A DNA stretch of 64,000 bases from Shewanella halotolerans (GTDB lineage Bacteria; Pseudomonadota; Gammaproteobacteria; Enterobacterales; Shewanellaceae). Each line of letters opens with the position of its first letter. Position 1 is the first letter of the stretch. The translations under genes were made by a program, and so were the position numbers. The notes beneath the pieces are model-generated. The model saw nothing but the letters and a program-made list of their open reading frames with translations, did not search any database and was not told the origin of the DNA. Below, piece after piece: positions 39,089 through 47,311 of the stretch. The stretch lies in NCBI RefSeq assembly GCF_019457535.1, contig NZ_CP080417.1, positions 558,001 through 622,000 on the forward strand, in the 5' to 3' direction.

Positions 39089-40255
39089 ATGACAGCGCGT
39101 AAACTAGCCACCGCCGCCGTACGACGAGGCATAGAGTCAGACACTCAGCACGGTGCCGTGGTGCCGCCTATCTATCTGTCGACAAATTACTCGTTTGAAG
39201 GGCATCAACAGCCGCGGGCGTTCGATTACAGCCGTTCCGGCAACCCGACCCGCTCCATTCTCGGCGATGCGATTGCCGAACTGGAACAAGGGGCGACCGG
39301 CGTGGTGACCTGTACCGGCATGGCCGCCATCACCCTGGTGACCAGCCTGCTAGGCCCAGAAGATCTGCTGGTGGTGCCTCACGATTGCTATGGCGGCAGC
39401 TATCGCCTATTCACCAACCTGGCCAAGAAGGGCGCCTTCAAGCTCTTGGTGGTGGATCAAACCGACGATGCCGCGTTGCAGCAGGCGCTGACCCAGTCAC
39501 CCAAGATGGTGTGGCTTGAGACCCCCTCTAACCCGCTGCTGCGAGTCGTCGATATCGAGGCCATCGCCCAGGCGAGCCACAAGGTGGGTGCTCAGGTGGT
39601 GGTGGACAACACCTTCCTTTCTCCCGTTTTACAACAGCCACTGTTGCTGGGGGCCGATATCGTGGTGCACTCGACCACCAAATATATCAATGGTCACAGT
39701 GATGTGGTGGGCGGCGCCGTGGTGGCCAAAGACCCTGAGGTGGGCGAGCTGCTGCACTGGTGGTCAAATACCCTAGGTTTGACCGGGTCGGCCTTCGACA
39801 GCTACCTGACCCTGAGGGGGCTGAGAACCCTGGCGGTGCGCATTCGTGAACACCAAGCCAACGCTCAGAAGGTATTGGCACTGCTTTGTGACCACAAGGC
39901 GGTGGAAAAAGTGTATTATCCGGGGCTTGCCGAGCATCCAGGCCATGAAATTGCGGCCAGACAGCAGAAGGGCTTCGGCGCTATGCTGAGTTTTGAGCTA
40001 AAAGGTGGCGAATCGGCACTCGTTGCCTTTTTAGATGCGTTACAATACTTCTCGGTAGCCGAGAGTCTGGGAGGCGTAGAGAGTCTGGTGGCGGTTCCCG
40101 CGACCATGACCCACAGAGCCATGGACCCAGAGGCGCGCCGTGAGGCGGGCGTGAAAGATACCCTGATCCGTTTGTCAGTGGGCATAGAAGATGGCGAGGA
40201 TCTGGTGGCAGATATTCTTGCGGGTTTAGAAGCGGCTATCGCGGTAAGTAGTTAA
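39089..40255 (+). CDS. metB: Cystathionine gamma-synthase
   Basis: A 388-residue PLP enzyme that joins O-succinylhomoserine and cysteine to cystathionine in methionine synthesis. Family motifs: YSRSGNPTRSILGDAIAELE, the PLP-phosphate and substrate region GAQVVVDNTFLSPVLQQPLL, and the Schiff-base Lys in HSTTKYINGHSDVVGGAVV. The C-terminal ESLGGVESLVAVPATMTH matches the gamma-synthase branch. GAGGAG seven bases before the ATG at 39089 sets the start; an in-frame ATG 42 bases upstream lies close to the met boxes and is less likely. The gene is followed after 19 bases by metL, forming metBL under MetJ control. Confidence 0.95.
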   Translation: MTARKLATAAVRRGIESDTQHGAVVPPIYLSTNYSFEGHQQPRAFDYSRSGNPTRSILGDAIAELEQGATGVVTCTGMAAITLVTSLLGPEDLLVVPHDCYGGSYRLFTNLAKKGAFKLLVVDQTDDAALQQALTQSPKMVWLETPSNPLLRVVDIEAIAQASHKVGAQVVVDNTFLSPVLQQPLLLGADIVVHSTTKYINGHSDVVGGAVVAKDPEVGELLHWWSNTLGLTGSAFDSYLTLRGLRTLAVRIREHQANAQKVLALLCDHKAVEKVYYPGLAEHPGHEIAARQQKGFGAMLSFELKGGESALVAFLDALQYFSVAESLGGVESLVAVPATMTHRAMDPEARREAGVKDTLIRLSVGIEDGEDLVADILAGLEAAIAVSS

Positions 40256-40274
40256 AGGGTTTGAGGAGCAGATA

Positions 40275-42668
40275 ATGACACGATGTCATTTGCATAAGTT
40301 TGGTGGTTCTAGTTTAGCGGATGCAGATTGTTACCGCCGCGTCGCCCACATTTTACTGACCCATGGCCACAGCGATGATCTTATCGTGGTGTCGGCCGCG
40401 GGCAAGAGTACCAATTTCCTATATCGCCTGCTGGAGCTGTGCGACACAGATCAGCTGTGGCAGGAAGAGTTACAGGTGCTGGTGAGTTACCAGCAGAACC
40501 TGATCGAGCAGCTGCTCTCCAACGAGCAGGCCCGTAGCCTGAGAGAGCGACTGGCCACCGACAAGTCGCAGCTGACCAGCCTGTTGTCGCTCGATGAGCT
40601 AAACGATTATCAACGCAACCAGGTAGTAAGTTTCGGCGAGCGCTGGTCTTCTCGTCTGCTGGCGGCGCTGCTGCGCGAGTCTGGCGTGGCGGCGACCGAT
40701 GTCGATGCCCGCACCCTACTGGTCGCCGATGAAGGCGCCGTGCCGCAGATCCGCCTTGGCGAGTCACGCCAGAAGGTGCAGGCGCTGCTCGAGGCTCATC
40801 CCCAGGAGCGTCTGGTGATCACCGGCTTTATCTGCGCCAACGAGCAGGGCGACACCCTACTGCTGGGCCGTAACGGCTCAGATTTTAGCGCCACTTTACT
40901 GGCCAGTTTGGCGGATATCGAACGTGTCACCATCTGGACAGATGTGGAAGGCGTATTTAACGCCGATCCTAACCGAATTAACGATGCCAAGCTGCTCAAG
41001 AGCATGTCGCTCACCGAGGCGAACCGTCTGGCGCACCTTGGCTCTCCTGTGCTGCATAACCGCACTTTGCAGCCACTGTTCGACACCGAAGTGAGCCTGG
41101 CGGTGCGTTCAAGCTATGCGCCCCATACAGATTTTACCCTGATCGCCCCTAAGAGCTCGTCGGCCAGTGCCCCAGTGGTGACCAGCCTCTCCAGCGTCAG
41201 TCTGTTTAGCCTGACCATAGGGGTTGAGCTGCCGCAGTTGCTGGCCTGTTTTGCCCAGGCTGGCCTGACGCCACTGGCCTATTGGTCGTTGGCCCACGGC
41301 CGCGCCGAGCTGGCCTTTACCCATGAAAATCAGAAGCAGGCCCAGGCCATCTTCGAGGCCAAGCGCAGCGAGCTGGGAATCGATGAGTTACAGCTGCGCG
41401 ACGATCTCGGCCTGGTGGCCCTGGTAAGCGCCGATGCCAGCCTCTATCGCCGCGGTTTCTCGCGTCTGCTGAGCCGTGAGGCCCATCCTCTGTGTAACGA
41501 TGGCTTGAGTCTGGTGACTCTGGTGCCTAAGGCGCAGGTAAACCTGTTGACCCAGAAGGTGCACAGACGCTGCGCCGGTCCGCGCAAGCGTATCGGTGTC
41601 TTGCTGCTGGGCATAGGCAACATAGGCGAAGCTTGGATCGATCTCTTCAAGCGTGCCCGCCCCGTGCTCAATAAAGAGCTTGAAGTCAGCGTCGAGCTGG
41701 TGGGACTCTTGAGTTCCAAGAAAGCGCTGCTGAGCGAGACAGATATTGACTTAAGCAGCTGGCAACAGGCCTTCGAGGAGCGTGGTACTGGCTGGCAGTA
41801 CACCCATCTGTTCGAGCAGTTACAGGCGTTAAATTGCGATGAGTTGATCGCCCTGGATATCAGTGCCAGCGCCGATCTCACCCTGCAATATCCAGAGTTT
41901 TTTGCCCGGGGCATTCATATCGTCAGCGCCAACAAGCTGGCGGGTTCTGGGCCGCTGGCCTTCTATCAGGAGCTGAAACAGCAGCTGGGCAATCGTCGTC
42001 TGTTTTGGCGTTATAACGCCAGCTGTGGTGCGGGTCTGCCGGTGCAACATGCGCTGAACGATCTGCATAACAGCGGCGATAGCATAGAGGCGGTCGGCGG
42101 CATCTTCTCTGGCACCCTGTGCTGGCTGTTCGAGCACTATGACGCCAAGAAACCCTTCTCCGAGCTGGTGCTGGAGGCTAAGGGGCTGGGCATTACCGAG
42201 CCAGATCCCCGCGACGACCTCTCCGGCCGGGACATGCAGCGCAAGTTGCTGATCTTGGCCCGTGAGATAGGTTACGACATTGAGCTGGACGATATCGAGC
42301 TGGAGTCTCTGGTGCCGACTACGCTGGCCGAGATCCCGTTGGATGATTTCATCAAACGTATGGCCGAGCTCGATGGCGAGATGTTGCAGCAGTATCAGGC
42401 TGCTGCCGAGCAGAACAAGGTGCTCAGGTATGTGGCGTCATTGGATTCAGACCAGGGCCAGCTCAAGGCCAAGGTGGGGATCCAGTGGGTCGATAGGAGC
42501 CACCCGTATGCCAATCTGACGCCGGGCGATAATGTCTTCGTGATCCGCAGCGATTTCTATCAGGACAATCCGCTGATCATACGTGGTCCGGGTGCCGGGC
42601 GCGAGGTGACGGCTGCCGCGGTGCAGTCGGATCTGGCGCAGATCTGCCGGGATCTCCTGCAAGAGTGA
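40275..42668 (+). CDS. metL: Bifunctional aspartokinase II / homoserine dehydrogenase II
   Basis: A 797-residue fusion enzyme that catalyses the first and third steps from aspartate to homoserine. The aspartokinase domain (about 1-290) has HKFGGSSLADADCYRRVA, GRNGSDFSATLLASL and WTDVEGVFNADPNRI. A central regulatory linker follows (about 300-430). The homoserine dehydrogenase domain (about 440-797) starts with the NAD(P)-binding LLLGIGNIGEAWIDLF and contains HIVSANKLAGSG, YNASCGAGLPVQ and the C-terminal LSGRDMQRKLLILAREIG. It is placed after metB and GAGGAG precedes the start, as in the enterobacterial metBL operon. The MetL rather than ThrA assignment rests on this context. Confidence 0.95.
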   Translation: MTRCHLHKFGGSSLADADCYRRVAHILLTHGHSDDLIVVSAAGKSTNFLYRLLELCDTDQLWQEELQVLVSYQQNLIEQLLSNEQARSLRERLATDKSQLTSLLSLDELNDYQRNQVVSFGERWSSRLLAALLRESGVAATDVDARTLLVADEGAVPQIRLGESRQKVQALLEAHPQERLVITGFICANEQGDTLLLGRNGSDFSATLLASLADIERVTIWTDVEGVFNADPNRINDAKLLKSMSLTEANRLAHLGSPVLHNRTLQPLFDTEVSLAVRSSYAPHTDFTLIAPKSSSASAPVVTSLSSVSLFSLTIGVELPQLLACFAQAGLTPLAYWSLAHGRAELAFTHENQKQAQAIFEAKRSELGIDELQLRDDLGLVALVSADASLYRRGFSRLLSREAHPLCNDGLSLVTLVPKAQVNLLTQKVHRRCAGPRKRIGVLLLGIGNIGEAWIDLFKRARPVLNKELEVSVELVGLLSSKKALLSETDIDLSSWQQAFEERGTGWQYTHLFEQLQALNCDELIALDISASADLTLQYPEFFARGIHIVSANKLAGSGPLAFYQELKQQLGNRRLFWRYNASCGAGLPVQHALNDLHNSGDSIEAVGGIFSGTLCWLFEHYDAKKPFSELVLEAKGLGITEPDPRDDLSGRDMQRKLLILAREIGYDIELDDIELESLVPTTLAEIPLDDFIKRMAELDGEMLQQYQAAAEQNKVLRYVASLDSDQGQLKAKVGIQWVDRSHPYANLTPGDNVFVIRSDFYQDNPLIIRGPGAGREVTAAAVQSDLAQICRDLLQE

Positions 42669-42673
42669 TTCAA

Positions 42674-42702
42674 AGGGTCGATGCGTGCATCGGCCTTTTT
42701 TA
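42674..42702 (+). terminator. Terminator of metBL
   Basis: GGTCGATGC and GCATCGGCC (one G-T pair) are followed by TTTTTTAT, immediately after the metL stop. Confidence 0.88.
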
Positions 42703-42843
42703 TAGCTTTTTCTCTTCTTCTTTATATCTCTCTTTCAGTGTATTTCGCCGGATGAATTGGTGAGATAGGCCTGCCTGTGTCTGCCGTTTCACTTTCGGAC
42801 TATCTTATAAACAGATTGTTTTTTAATGAGGCAATTTTTGGGC

Positions 42844-42897
42844 TTGACATCACTCTGAGTTTCTCTAGTATATGGACATATAGACGTCCAAACGTCT
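42844..42897 (+). promoter_or_regulatory. metF promoter with overlapping MetJ boxes
   Basis: TTGACA (42844-42849) and AGTATA (42867-42872) are 17 bases apart and look like -35 and -10 elements. Three adjacent met-box-like 8-mers follow: GGACATAT, AGACGTCC and AAACGTCT (42874-42897). They cover the expected start of transcription, which suits repression by MetJ. The metF start codon is at 42933. Confidence 0.88.
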
Positions 42898-42932
42898 AAA
42901 ATATTTTTTGCTCTAGGTCTGAGGGAATTAAG

Positions 42933-43823
42933 ATGGCTTTTCATCACGCACAACACGCCAATTCATTGAATCAAAGCTTGTCTGAGCTTAATGGTGATAT
43001 CAATGTGTCATTTGAGTTTTTCCCGCCGGCCACCCCCGAGATGGAAACCATTCTGTGGAACTCCATCAGACGCCTGGAGCCGCTTAAGCCTAAGTTTGTC
43101 TCGGTAACCTATGGTGCTAATTCTGGCGTGCGCGATCGTACCCATGGGGTGATCGAACGTATTCAGAAGGAGACAGATCTGGTGGCGGCGCCCCATCTGA
43201 CCCTGGTCGATGCCAGCGATGAAGAGCTGGTCGAGCTGGCGAAGCATTACTGGAACTCGGGTATACGCGACATCGTTGCGCTTCGTGGCGATCTGCCCGC
43301 GGGCAGCCCTAAGCCGACCCGTTTTGCCAACGACCTGGTGCGCCTACTCAAATCTGTGGCCGACTTCGATATCTCGGTGGCGGCCTATCCTGAGGTGCAC
43401 CCGGATGCGCCCAATGCCCAGGCGGATCTGATCAACCTCAAGAAGAAGATAGATGCGGGGGCCAACCGCGCCATCACCCAGTTCTTCTTCGATGTGGAGT
43501 CTTACCTGAGATTCAGAGACCGCTGCGTGGCCGCCGGAATCGACGTGGAGATAGTGCCGGGCATTCTACCTGTGACCAACTTTACTCAGCTGAAACGCTT
43601 CGCCGGCATGACCAATGTGTCTATCCCGAGCTGGCTACATCGGCAGTTTGAGGGGTTAGATGATGATCCATCGACCCGCCAGATGGTCGGGGCCAACGTG
43701 GCCATCGACATGGTCAAGGTGTTGTCGCGAGAAGGGGTGAAAGACTTCCACTTCTATACCCTGAACCGCGCTGAATTAACCTATGCCATCTGCCATACCC
43801 TTGGTGTAAGACCCGGTAAATAG
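42933..43823 (+). CDS. metF: 5,10-methylenetetrahydrofolate reductase
   Basis: A 296-residue FAD enzyme that makes 5-methyltetrahydrofolate for methionine synthesis. Visible motifs are VSFEFFPPATPEMETILWNS at the start of the barrel, VSVTYGANSGVRDRT, DIVALRGDLPAG, and the FAD/NADH region KKKIDAGANRAITQFFFDVE. The C-terminus has DFHFYTLNRAELTYAICHTL. Length and motifs match E. coli MetF. It is a single gene with its own promoter, MetJ boxes and terminator. Confidence 0.97.
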   Translation: MAFHHAQHANSLNQSLSELNGDINVSFEFFPPATPEMETILWNSIRRLEPLKPKFVSVTYGANSGVRDRTHGVIERIQKETDLVAAPHLTLVDASDEELVELAKHYWNSGIRDIVALRGDLPAGSPKPTRFANDLVRLLKSVADFDISVAAYPEVHPDAPNAQADLINLKKKIDAGANRAITQFFFDVESYLRFRDRCVAAGIDVEIVPGILPVTNFTQLKRFAGMTNVSIPSWLHRQFEGLDDDPSTRQMVGANVAIDMVKVLSREGVKDFHFYTLNRAELTYAICHTLGVRPGK

Positions 43824-43850
43824 CATTTCGTTTGCCAGAATAGACGTCTA

Positions 43851-43878
43851 GCCCCGCCTCGATTGGTGGGGCTTTTTT
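43851..43878 (+). terminator. Terminator of metF
   Basis: GCCCCGCC-TCGATT-GGTGGGGC followed by TTTTTTATT. A lone perfect met box lies directly before the stem (43842-43849). Confidence 0.9.
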
Positions 43879-43947
43879 ATTCCTATTATCAATAGTCCTA
43901 GTGTGGTTTTTCTTCTATGATTGACCACAGCCAATAAGGAGGTTGAT

Positions 43948-44547
43948 ATGTATAGAATGCTTATCGGAGTAACAGCGCTTTTCCTGAGTAGTCAGGCGAT
44001 GGCCGCCAACGAGATGCCACCGGCCGCCGCCCTGTGTGGTAGTTGCCATGGCCCGACCGGGATGGGCATAGAGCCTATCGCGCCGCGTATCGCCGGACTC
44101 TCTTCAGAATATATTGCCAAGCAGATCCACCTGTTTCAGCAAGGCGACAGACAAAACCCCAGCATGACTCCCATGGCGATGACGGTGCAGGGAGAGGCCA
44201 TCAATCAGGTGGCAGATTACTTTGCCGCTCAGCCAGTGCCAGCCTTTATCCCCGTGGTGCGTGGCAGCCAGACTAGCTACCAAAGCGTGGCGGAAACCTT
44301 GGTCTATCAAGGGGACTGGCAGCGCACCCTGCCGGCCTGTGTCTCTTGCCATGGCCCCTCGGGGATAGGCGGAGGCCAGTTCCCGCGTCTGGCGGGGCAG
44401 CAGGCCAGCTATCTCAAGACACAGCTGATGGCCTGGCAGTCGGGCACGCGTAAGGGCGATATCGATAACATGATGGGCAATATCGCCAGCAAGTTGAGCC
44501 AGGATGAGATAGCGGCCCTGGCCGACTATTTTGCCAAGTTGAAGTAG
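43948..44547 (+). CDS. tsdB: Diheme cytochrome c4-type protein, probable TsdB
   Basis: A 199-residue periplasmic cytochrome with a signal peptide (ending QAMA-AN) and two class I domains in tandem. Heme sites are CGSCH (ALCGSCHGPTGMGIEPIAPR) and CVSCH (ACVSCHGPSGIGGGQFPRL); Met ligands are likely in SMTPMAM and NNMMGNIA-type segments. It lies 10 bases before a TsdA-like gene. In other bacteria TsdB is a c4-like diheme protein that passes electrons from TsdA, so that role is inferred here. AAGGAGG seven bases before the ATG at 43948 fixes the start; an in-frame start 27 bases upstream lacks this. Confidence 0.85.
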   Translation: MYRMLIGVTALFLSSQAMAANEMPPAAALCGSCHGPTGMGIEPIAPRIAGLSSEYIAKQIHLFQQGDRQNPSMTPMAMTVQGEAINQVADYFAAQPVPAFIPVVRGSQTSYQSVAETLVYQGDWQRTLPACVSCHGPSGIGGGQFPRLAGQQASYLKTQLMAWQSGTRKGDIDNMMGNIASKLSQDEIAALADYFAKLK

Positions 44548-44557
44548 GGAGGCGGAT

Positions 44558-45619
44558 ATGAACAGGAATCTAATGACACTCAGTGGCCTACTCTTTTTTG
44601 CCCTTGGCAATAACGTACAGGCGGGTGACTTACCCGATAAGCAGGCGGAGCTGAAACTGGCGGCGCCAGCGCCGGATGCGGATTATCTTAAGATGCGCTC
44701 CCTTGCCACCATCCCCGAAGGTGCCTTCGGCGAAAAGGTACGCCTGGGCTATCAGCTATTCGTCAATACCCAACAGCTTAGGGGCCAATATGTGGGCAAC
44801 GAGCTGAACTGCGTCAACTGCCACATGGATGCAGGGCGCAGGGCCAATGCCTCTCCCTTGTGGGCCGCCTATCTGGCCTATCCCGCCTATCGCAAGAAGA
44901 ACGATAAGGTGAACAGCTATCAGGAGCGGATCCAGGGTTGTTTCACCTATTCGATGAATGGCAAGGCGCCCGAGTCGGGCAGCGAGCCCCTGGTGGCGCT
45001 GTCGGCCTACTCCTACTGGTTAGCCATGGGCGGCCTGATGGATAAGTACGGCGTGACAGGCGCCGTGCCCGAGCTGAGCGATGCCGATCTACTCAAAGGC
45101 GGCAAGCGGGAGGATTTTGTCTTGCCTGAGGCGATCGCCAAGGCCATGACAGTCGATGAGCGTGCCAAGCTGCCCGGCAGAGGCTTCCCCGCCATCCCTA
45201 AACCCGAACAGGCTTATTCGCCTGCGCGCGGCGAGCGGGTATATCGGGCCCACTGTCAGTCCTGCCACGGTGAAAACGGCGAAGGGCTAGCCATGGGCGG
45301 TGTCTATAGCCTGCCGCCACTGTGGGGGCCGAACAGCTTTAACTGGGGAGCGGGCATGCACAGGGTCAACACGGCGGCCAATTTTATCTATGAGAATATG
45401 CCTCTGGGTAAGAGTGTGCAGCTATCGCATCAGGAGGCCTGGGACGTGGCGGCCTTTGTGGTCTCCCATGAGCGACCACAGGATCCACGACTGGAAGGCG
45501 ATAAGGTGATGGAGCTGAGCAAGCGCTACCATCAGCATCAAGGCTATTACGGTAAGAGCCTGGGTGAGGGGGCCGTGCTCGGTACTCAGTCCTACCCCAT
45601 CAATCCGGCTAAGCAGTAA
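44558..45619 (+). CDS. tsdA: Thiosulfate dehydrogenase TsdA-like diheme cytochrome
   Basis: A 353-residue periplasmic diheme cytochrome c with a signal peptide (LSGLLFFALGNNVQA-GD). The first heme site is CVNCH in LNCVNCHMDAGRRANASPLW. It is followed by YRKKNDKVNSYQERIQGCF, where the Cys is the expected unusual axial ligand of the TsdA active-site heme, then SMNGKAP. The second heme is CQSCH in RAHCQSCHGENGEGLAMGG. TsdA couples two thiosulfates to tetrathionate and in some species also runs in reverse. It is encoded with a c4-type partner and lies 10 kb from an octaheme tetrathionate reductase-type gene. Confidence 0.9.
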   Translation: MNRNLMTLSGLLFFALGNNVQAGDLPDKQAELKLAAPAPDADYLKMRSLATIPEGAFGEKVRLGYQLFVNTQQLRGQYVGNELNCVNCHMDAGRRANASPLWAAYLAYPAYRKKNDKVNSYQERIQGCFTYSMNGKAPESGSEPLVALSAYSYWLAMGGLMDKYGVTGAVPELSDADLLKGGKREDFVLPEAIAKAMTVDERAKLPGRGFPAIPKPEQAYSPARGERVYRAHCQSCHGENGEGLAMGGVYSLPPLWGPNSFNWGAGMHRVNTAANFIYENMPLGKSVQLSHQEAWDVAAFVVSHERPQDPRLEGDKVMELSKRYHQHQGYYGKSLGEGAVLGTQSYPINPAKQ

Positions 45620-45654
45620 GCTTAAGCAATAAGCCTTAAGCTTGTCCCGTCCGA

Positions 45655-45692
45655 GACTGAGTGTTAACGTTAACGGCTAACACTCAGTCTTT
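45655..45692 (+). terminator. Stem-loop after tsdA, next to the CWC gene start
   Basis: GACTGAGTGTTA and TAACACTCAGTC form a perfect 12-bp stem with an 11-base loop, followed by TTT. It probably ends the tsdBA transcript. The next start codon begins three bases beyond the stem. A second hairpin, AAGCTTAAG/CTTAAGCTT (45618-45643), overlaps the tsdA stop codon. Confidence 0.7.
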
Positions 45693-45917
45693 ATGGATTC
45701 TATGCGCACGAATGCCAGTCAGTGCCCCCTGTGTCACAAGCCCAATCAATGCGCCGTCGTGGCGGGGCGTGAGAATGCTACCTGTTGGTGTCATCATCAG
45801 ACGTTTGCGGCCAAGGCGCAGTTGCCTCAATCCATAGCCCCAGATGTTTGTATCTGCCAGGCCTGCGCCGAGGCGCTTAGGCTGGAGGCCGAGTTAGGGG
45901 TTAAGCGAGTCGATTAA
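45693..45917 (+). CDS. Small cysteine-rich CWC-family protein
   Basis: A 74-residue soluble protein with three Cys pairs: CPLCHKPNQCAV, CWCHHQTF and CICQACAEALRLEAEL. The CWC trio and spacing match the cysteine-rich CWC family of small probable zinc proteins of unknown function. No ribosome site is visible: the ATG at 45693 lies immediately after a 12-bp stem-loop, and the in-frame ATG at 45702 lacks one too. Translation may be low, or depend on the hairpin or a promoter within it. Confidence 0.75.
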   Translation: MDSMRTNASQCPLCHKPNQCAVVAGRENATCWCHHQTFAAKAQLPQSIAPDVCICQACAEALRLEAELGVKRVD

Positions 45918-45948
45918 TGGTCAATCAATTATTTAAGGATGAATATTT

Positions 45949-46320
45949 ATGAAAAATAGCGCCATCATGCTTTTAGGCCTGCTTGTTCTCGCGGGATGTA
46001 GCAATTTAACGCTGACGACCAATATCTCACCCGAAGAAGCGTTAAAGACCTCCAAGGTGGAGGAGTATAGTATGGCCGAAATTGGCCGTTATAAGGCGGA
46101 TTCTCTGGGAAAAGTGTCAACCTCTATGTGCCGTACCCGCTCTACTCAGCCGAAACCGACCGAGTCTTTATTGGTTGGCAACCTTAAATATAAGGCGCAG
46201 AAGTTGGGAGCTAACGGCATAGTCGTCATGGAGTGTGTCGATCATAAAATTAATAACGATTGTCCTGAGTTCTTGCGGTGTGATGCGCTGGCCTACCGCG
46301 TCGACTTCGACGCCCTGTAA
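45949..46320 (+). CDS. rcsF: RcsF-like outer-membrane lipoprotein
   Basis: A 123-residue lipoprotein with lipobox LAGC (MLLGLLVLAGCSN). The mature part has four cysteines with RcsF-like spacing: STSMCRTR, GIVVMECVDHK, NNDCPEF and LRCDALAYRV. The preceding helix KYKAQKLGANGIVVMECV also resembles RcsF. In enterobacteria RcsF senses envelope damage and signals to the Rcs phosphorelay, with two disulfides between these cysteines. No Rcs genes are in the window, so the assignment rests on the Cys pattern and size. A perfect-palindrome terminator follows. Confidence 0.72.
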   Translation: MKNSAIMLLGLLVLAGCSNLTLTTNISPEEALKTSKVEEYSMAEIGRYKADSLGKVSTSMCRTRSTQPKPTESLLVGNLKYKAQKLGANGIVVMECVDHKINNDCPEFLRCDALAYRVDFDAL

Positions 46321-46323
46321 AAT

Positions 46324-46351
46324 AAAAAAGAGGCGAATTCGCCTCTTTTTT
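46324..46351. terminator. Bidirectional terminator after the RcsF-like gene
   Basis: The perfect palindrome AAAAGAGGCGAATTCGCCTC and its TTTTTT tail give a hairpin with U-runs on both strands. It serves the RcsF-like gene and the convergent Sel1 gene. Confidence 0.92.
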
Positions 46352-46362
46352 CATCTTATGCG

Positions 46363-47217
46363 CTATCGAGCGCTTGGGTAGTAGTTAGGGCCTTCGATTC
46401 TAAATGGAATGGTCTCTCTTCCCCAGTCAGACAGCAATACATCTCTAACACGTTCACTGTCACCCTCTGTGCTACATCCCCACATCTCGGCGCAGGTGCG
46501 TCCGGCGATGTTGGAGCCTGTACCCGACTCTGTATCTGGGCGGCTGTTATTGAGGCGGGCAATTTCGTCGTCGAAATAGCGGTTATAGTCGGGAGCCGTT
46601 ACTGTTATGGTTTCCATTTCACCCACTGGGGCATTGCTGCCTGGTTTGGCGTCCTTGTCCGCGTCGACCATGGCATATAGCTTAGGTAGCGGCAGAGTCG
46701 TGGCCAGTTCTGATTTTTTCAGGTTAGCGGCAAAGACTTTAGCCGAGGCATTGTTCAATTCATAGGCTCGAGATAGCCATTTGTCGGCTTCGGTAAGGTC
46801 TTGCTTGACCAGAGTATCGTTGAGGTAAACCTTACCTAACACTAAGGCACTTGGAGAGAAGTTGACCTTCATGCTGCGCTCCAAGAGCGAGATAGCCTTA
46901 TCGACATCTTGATAGTCGGTCTCTTGCAGGTACATGACTGCTGCCTTGTACTGTGCCGTCGTATTGCCAAACTTGGCGGCGCGTCTAAACCATTTCAGCG
47001 CCTTCTTGTTGTCTTTCTTGGTGCCGTAACCTGCATAGTAGAGTTCGCCCAGAGTTGCCATGGCGTCTGAGTGACCTCGCTTGGTCAAGATGGTATAGGC
47101 CTTAAAATATTCCTTACATTCTGCCGAATCACACTCAGGCAATCCCGAAGCGTAACTCGTTGAAGTTATAGCCCAAAAGGTCAAGCCGATTGAGAGTGTT
47201 TTGATTATCCTTTTCAT
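46363..47217 (-). CDS. Periplasmic Sel1-repeat protein, tandem paralog 1
   Basis: A 284-residue exported protein with a signal peptide (LSIGLTFWAITSTSYAS). Residues 27-38 carry a Cys pair (LPECDSAECKEY). Sel1/TPR-like repeats follow: DAMATLGELYYAGYGTKKDN, KALKWFRRAAKFGNTTAQYK, then less regular ones to about 180. After a linker (GSNAPVGEMETITVTAPDY) comes a conserved module, RLNNSRPDTESGTGSNIAGR, TCAEMWGCSTEGDSERVRD and LLSDWGRE, shared with the two neighbouring genes. I do not recognise the C-terminal module. Sel1 repeats usually mediate protein contacts. It is the last of three tandem genes and has the longest C-terminal tail (EGPNYYPSAR). Confidence 0.82.
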   Translation of the reverse strand: MKRIIKTLSIGLTFWAITSTSYASGLPECDSAECKEYFKAYTILTKRGHSDAMATLGELYYAGYGTKKDNKKALKWFRRAAKFGNTTAQYKAAVMYLQETDYQDVDKAISLLERSMKVNFSPSALVLGKVYLNDTLVKQDLTEADKWLSRAYELNNASAKVFAANLKKSELATTLPLPKLYAMVDADKDAKPGSNAPVGEMETITVTAPDYNRYFDDEIARLNNSRPDTESGTGSNIAGRTCAEMWGCSTEGDSERVRDVLLSDWGRETIPFRIEGPNYYPSAR

Positions 47218-47311
47218 TATATTGTCCTATTTTGGTGGTTGATGTGCTTCAACCCTCTATGCCTCAATCGGCTCAGAGTACATCTTGTTGAGGCTGATAT
47301 TATCGAAAACA

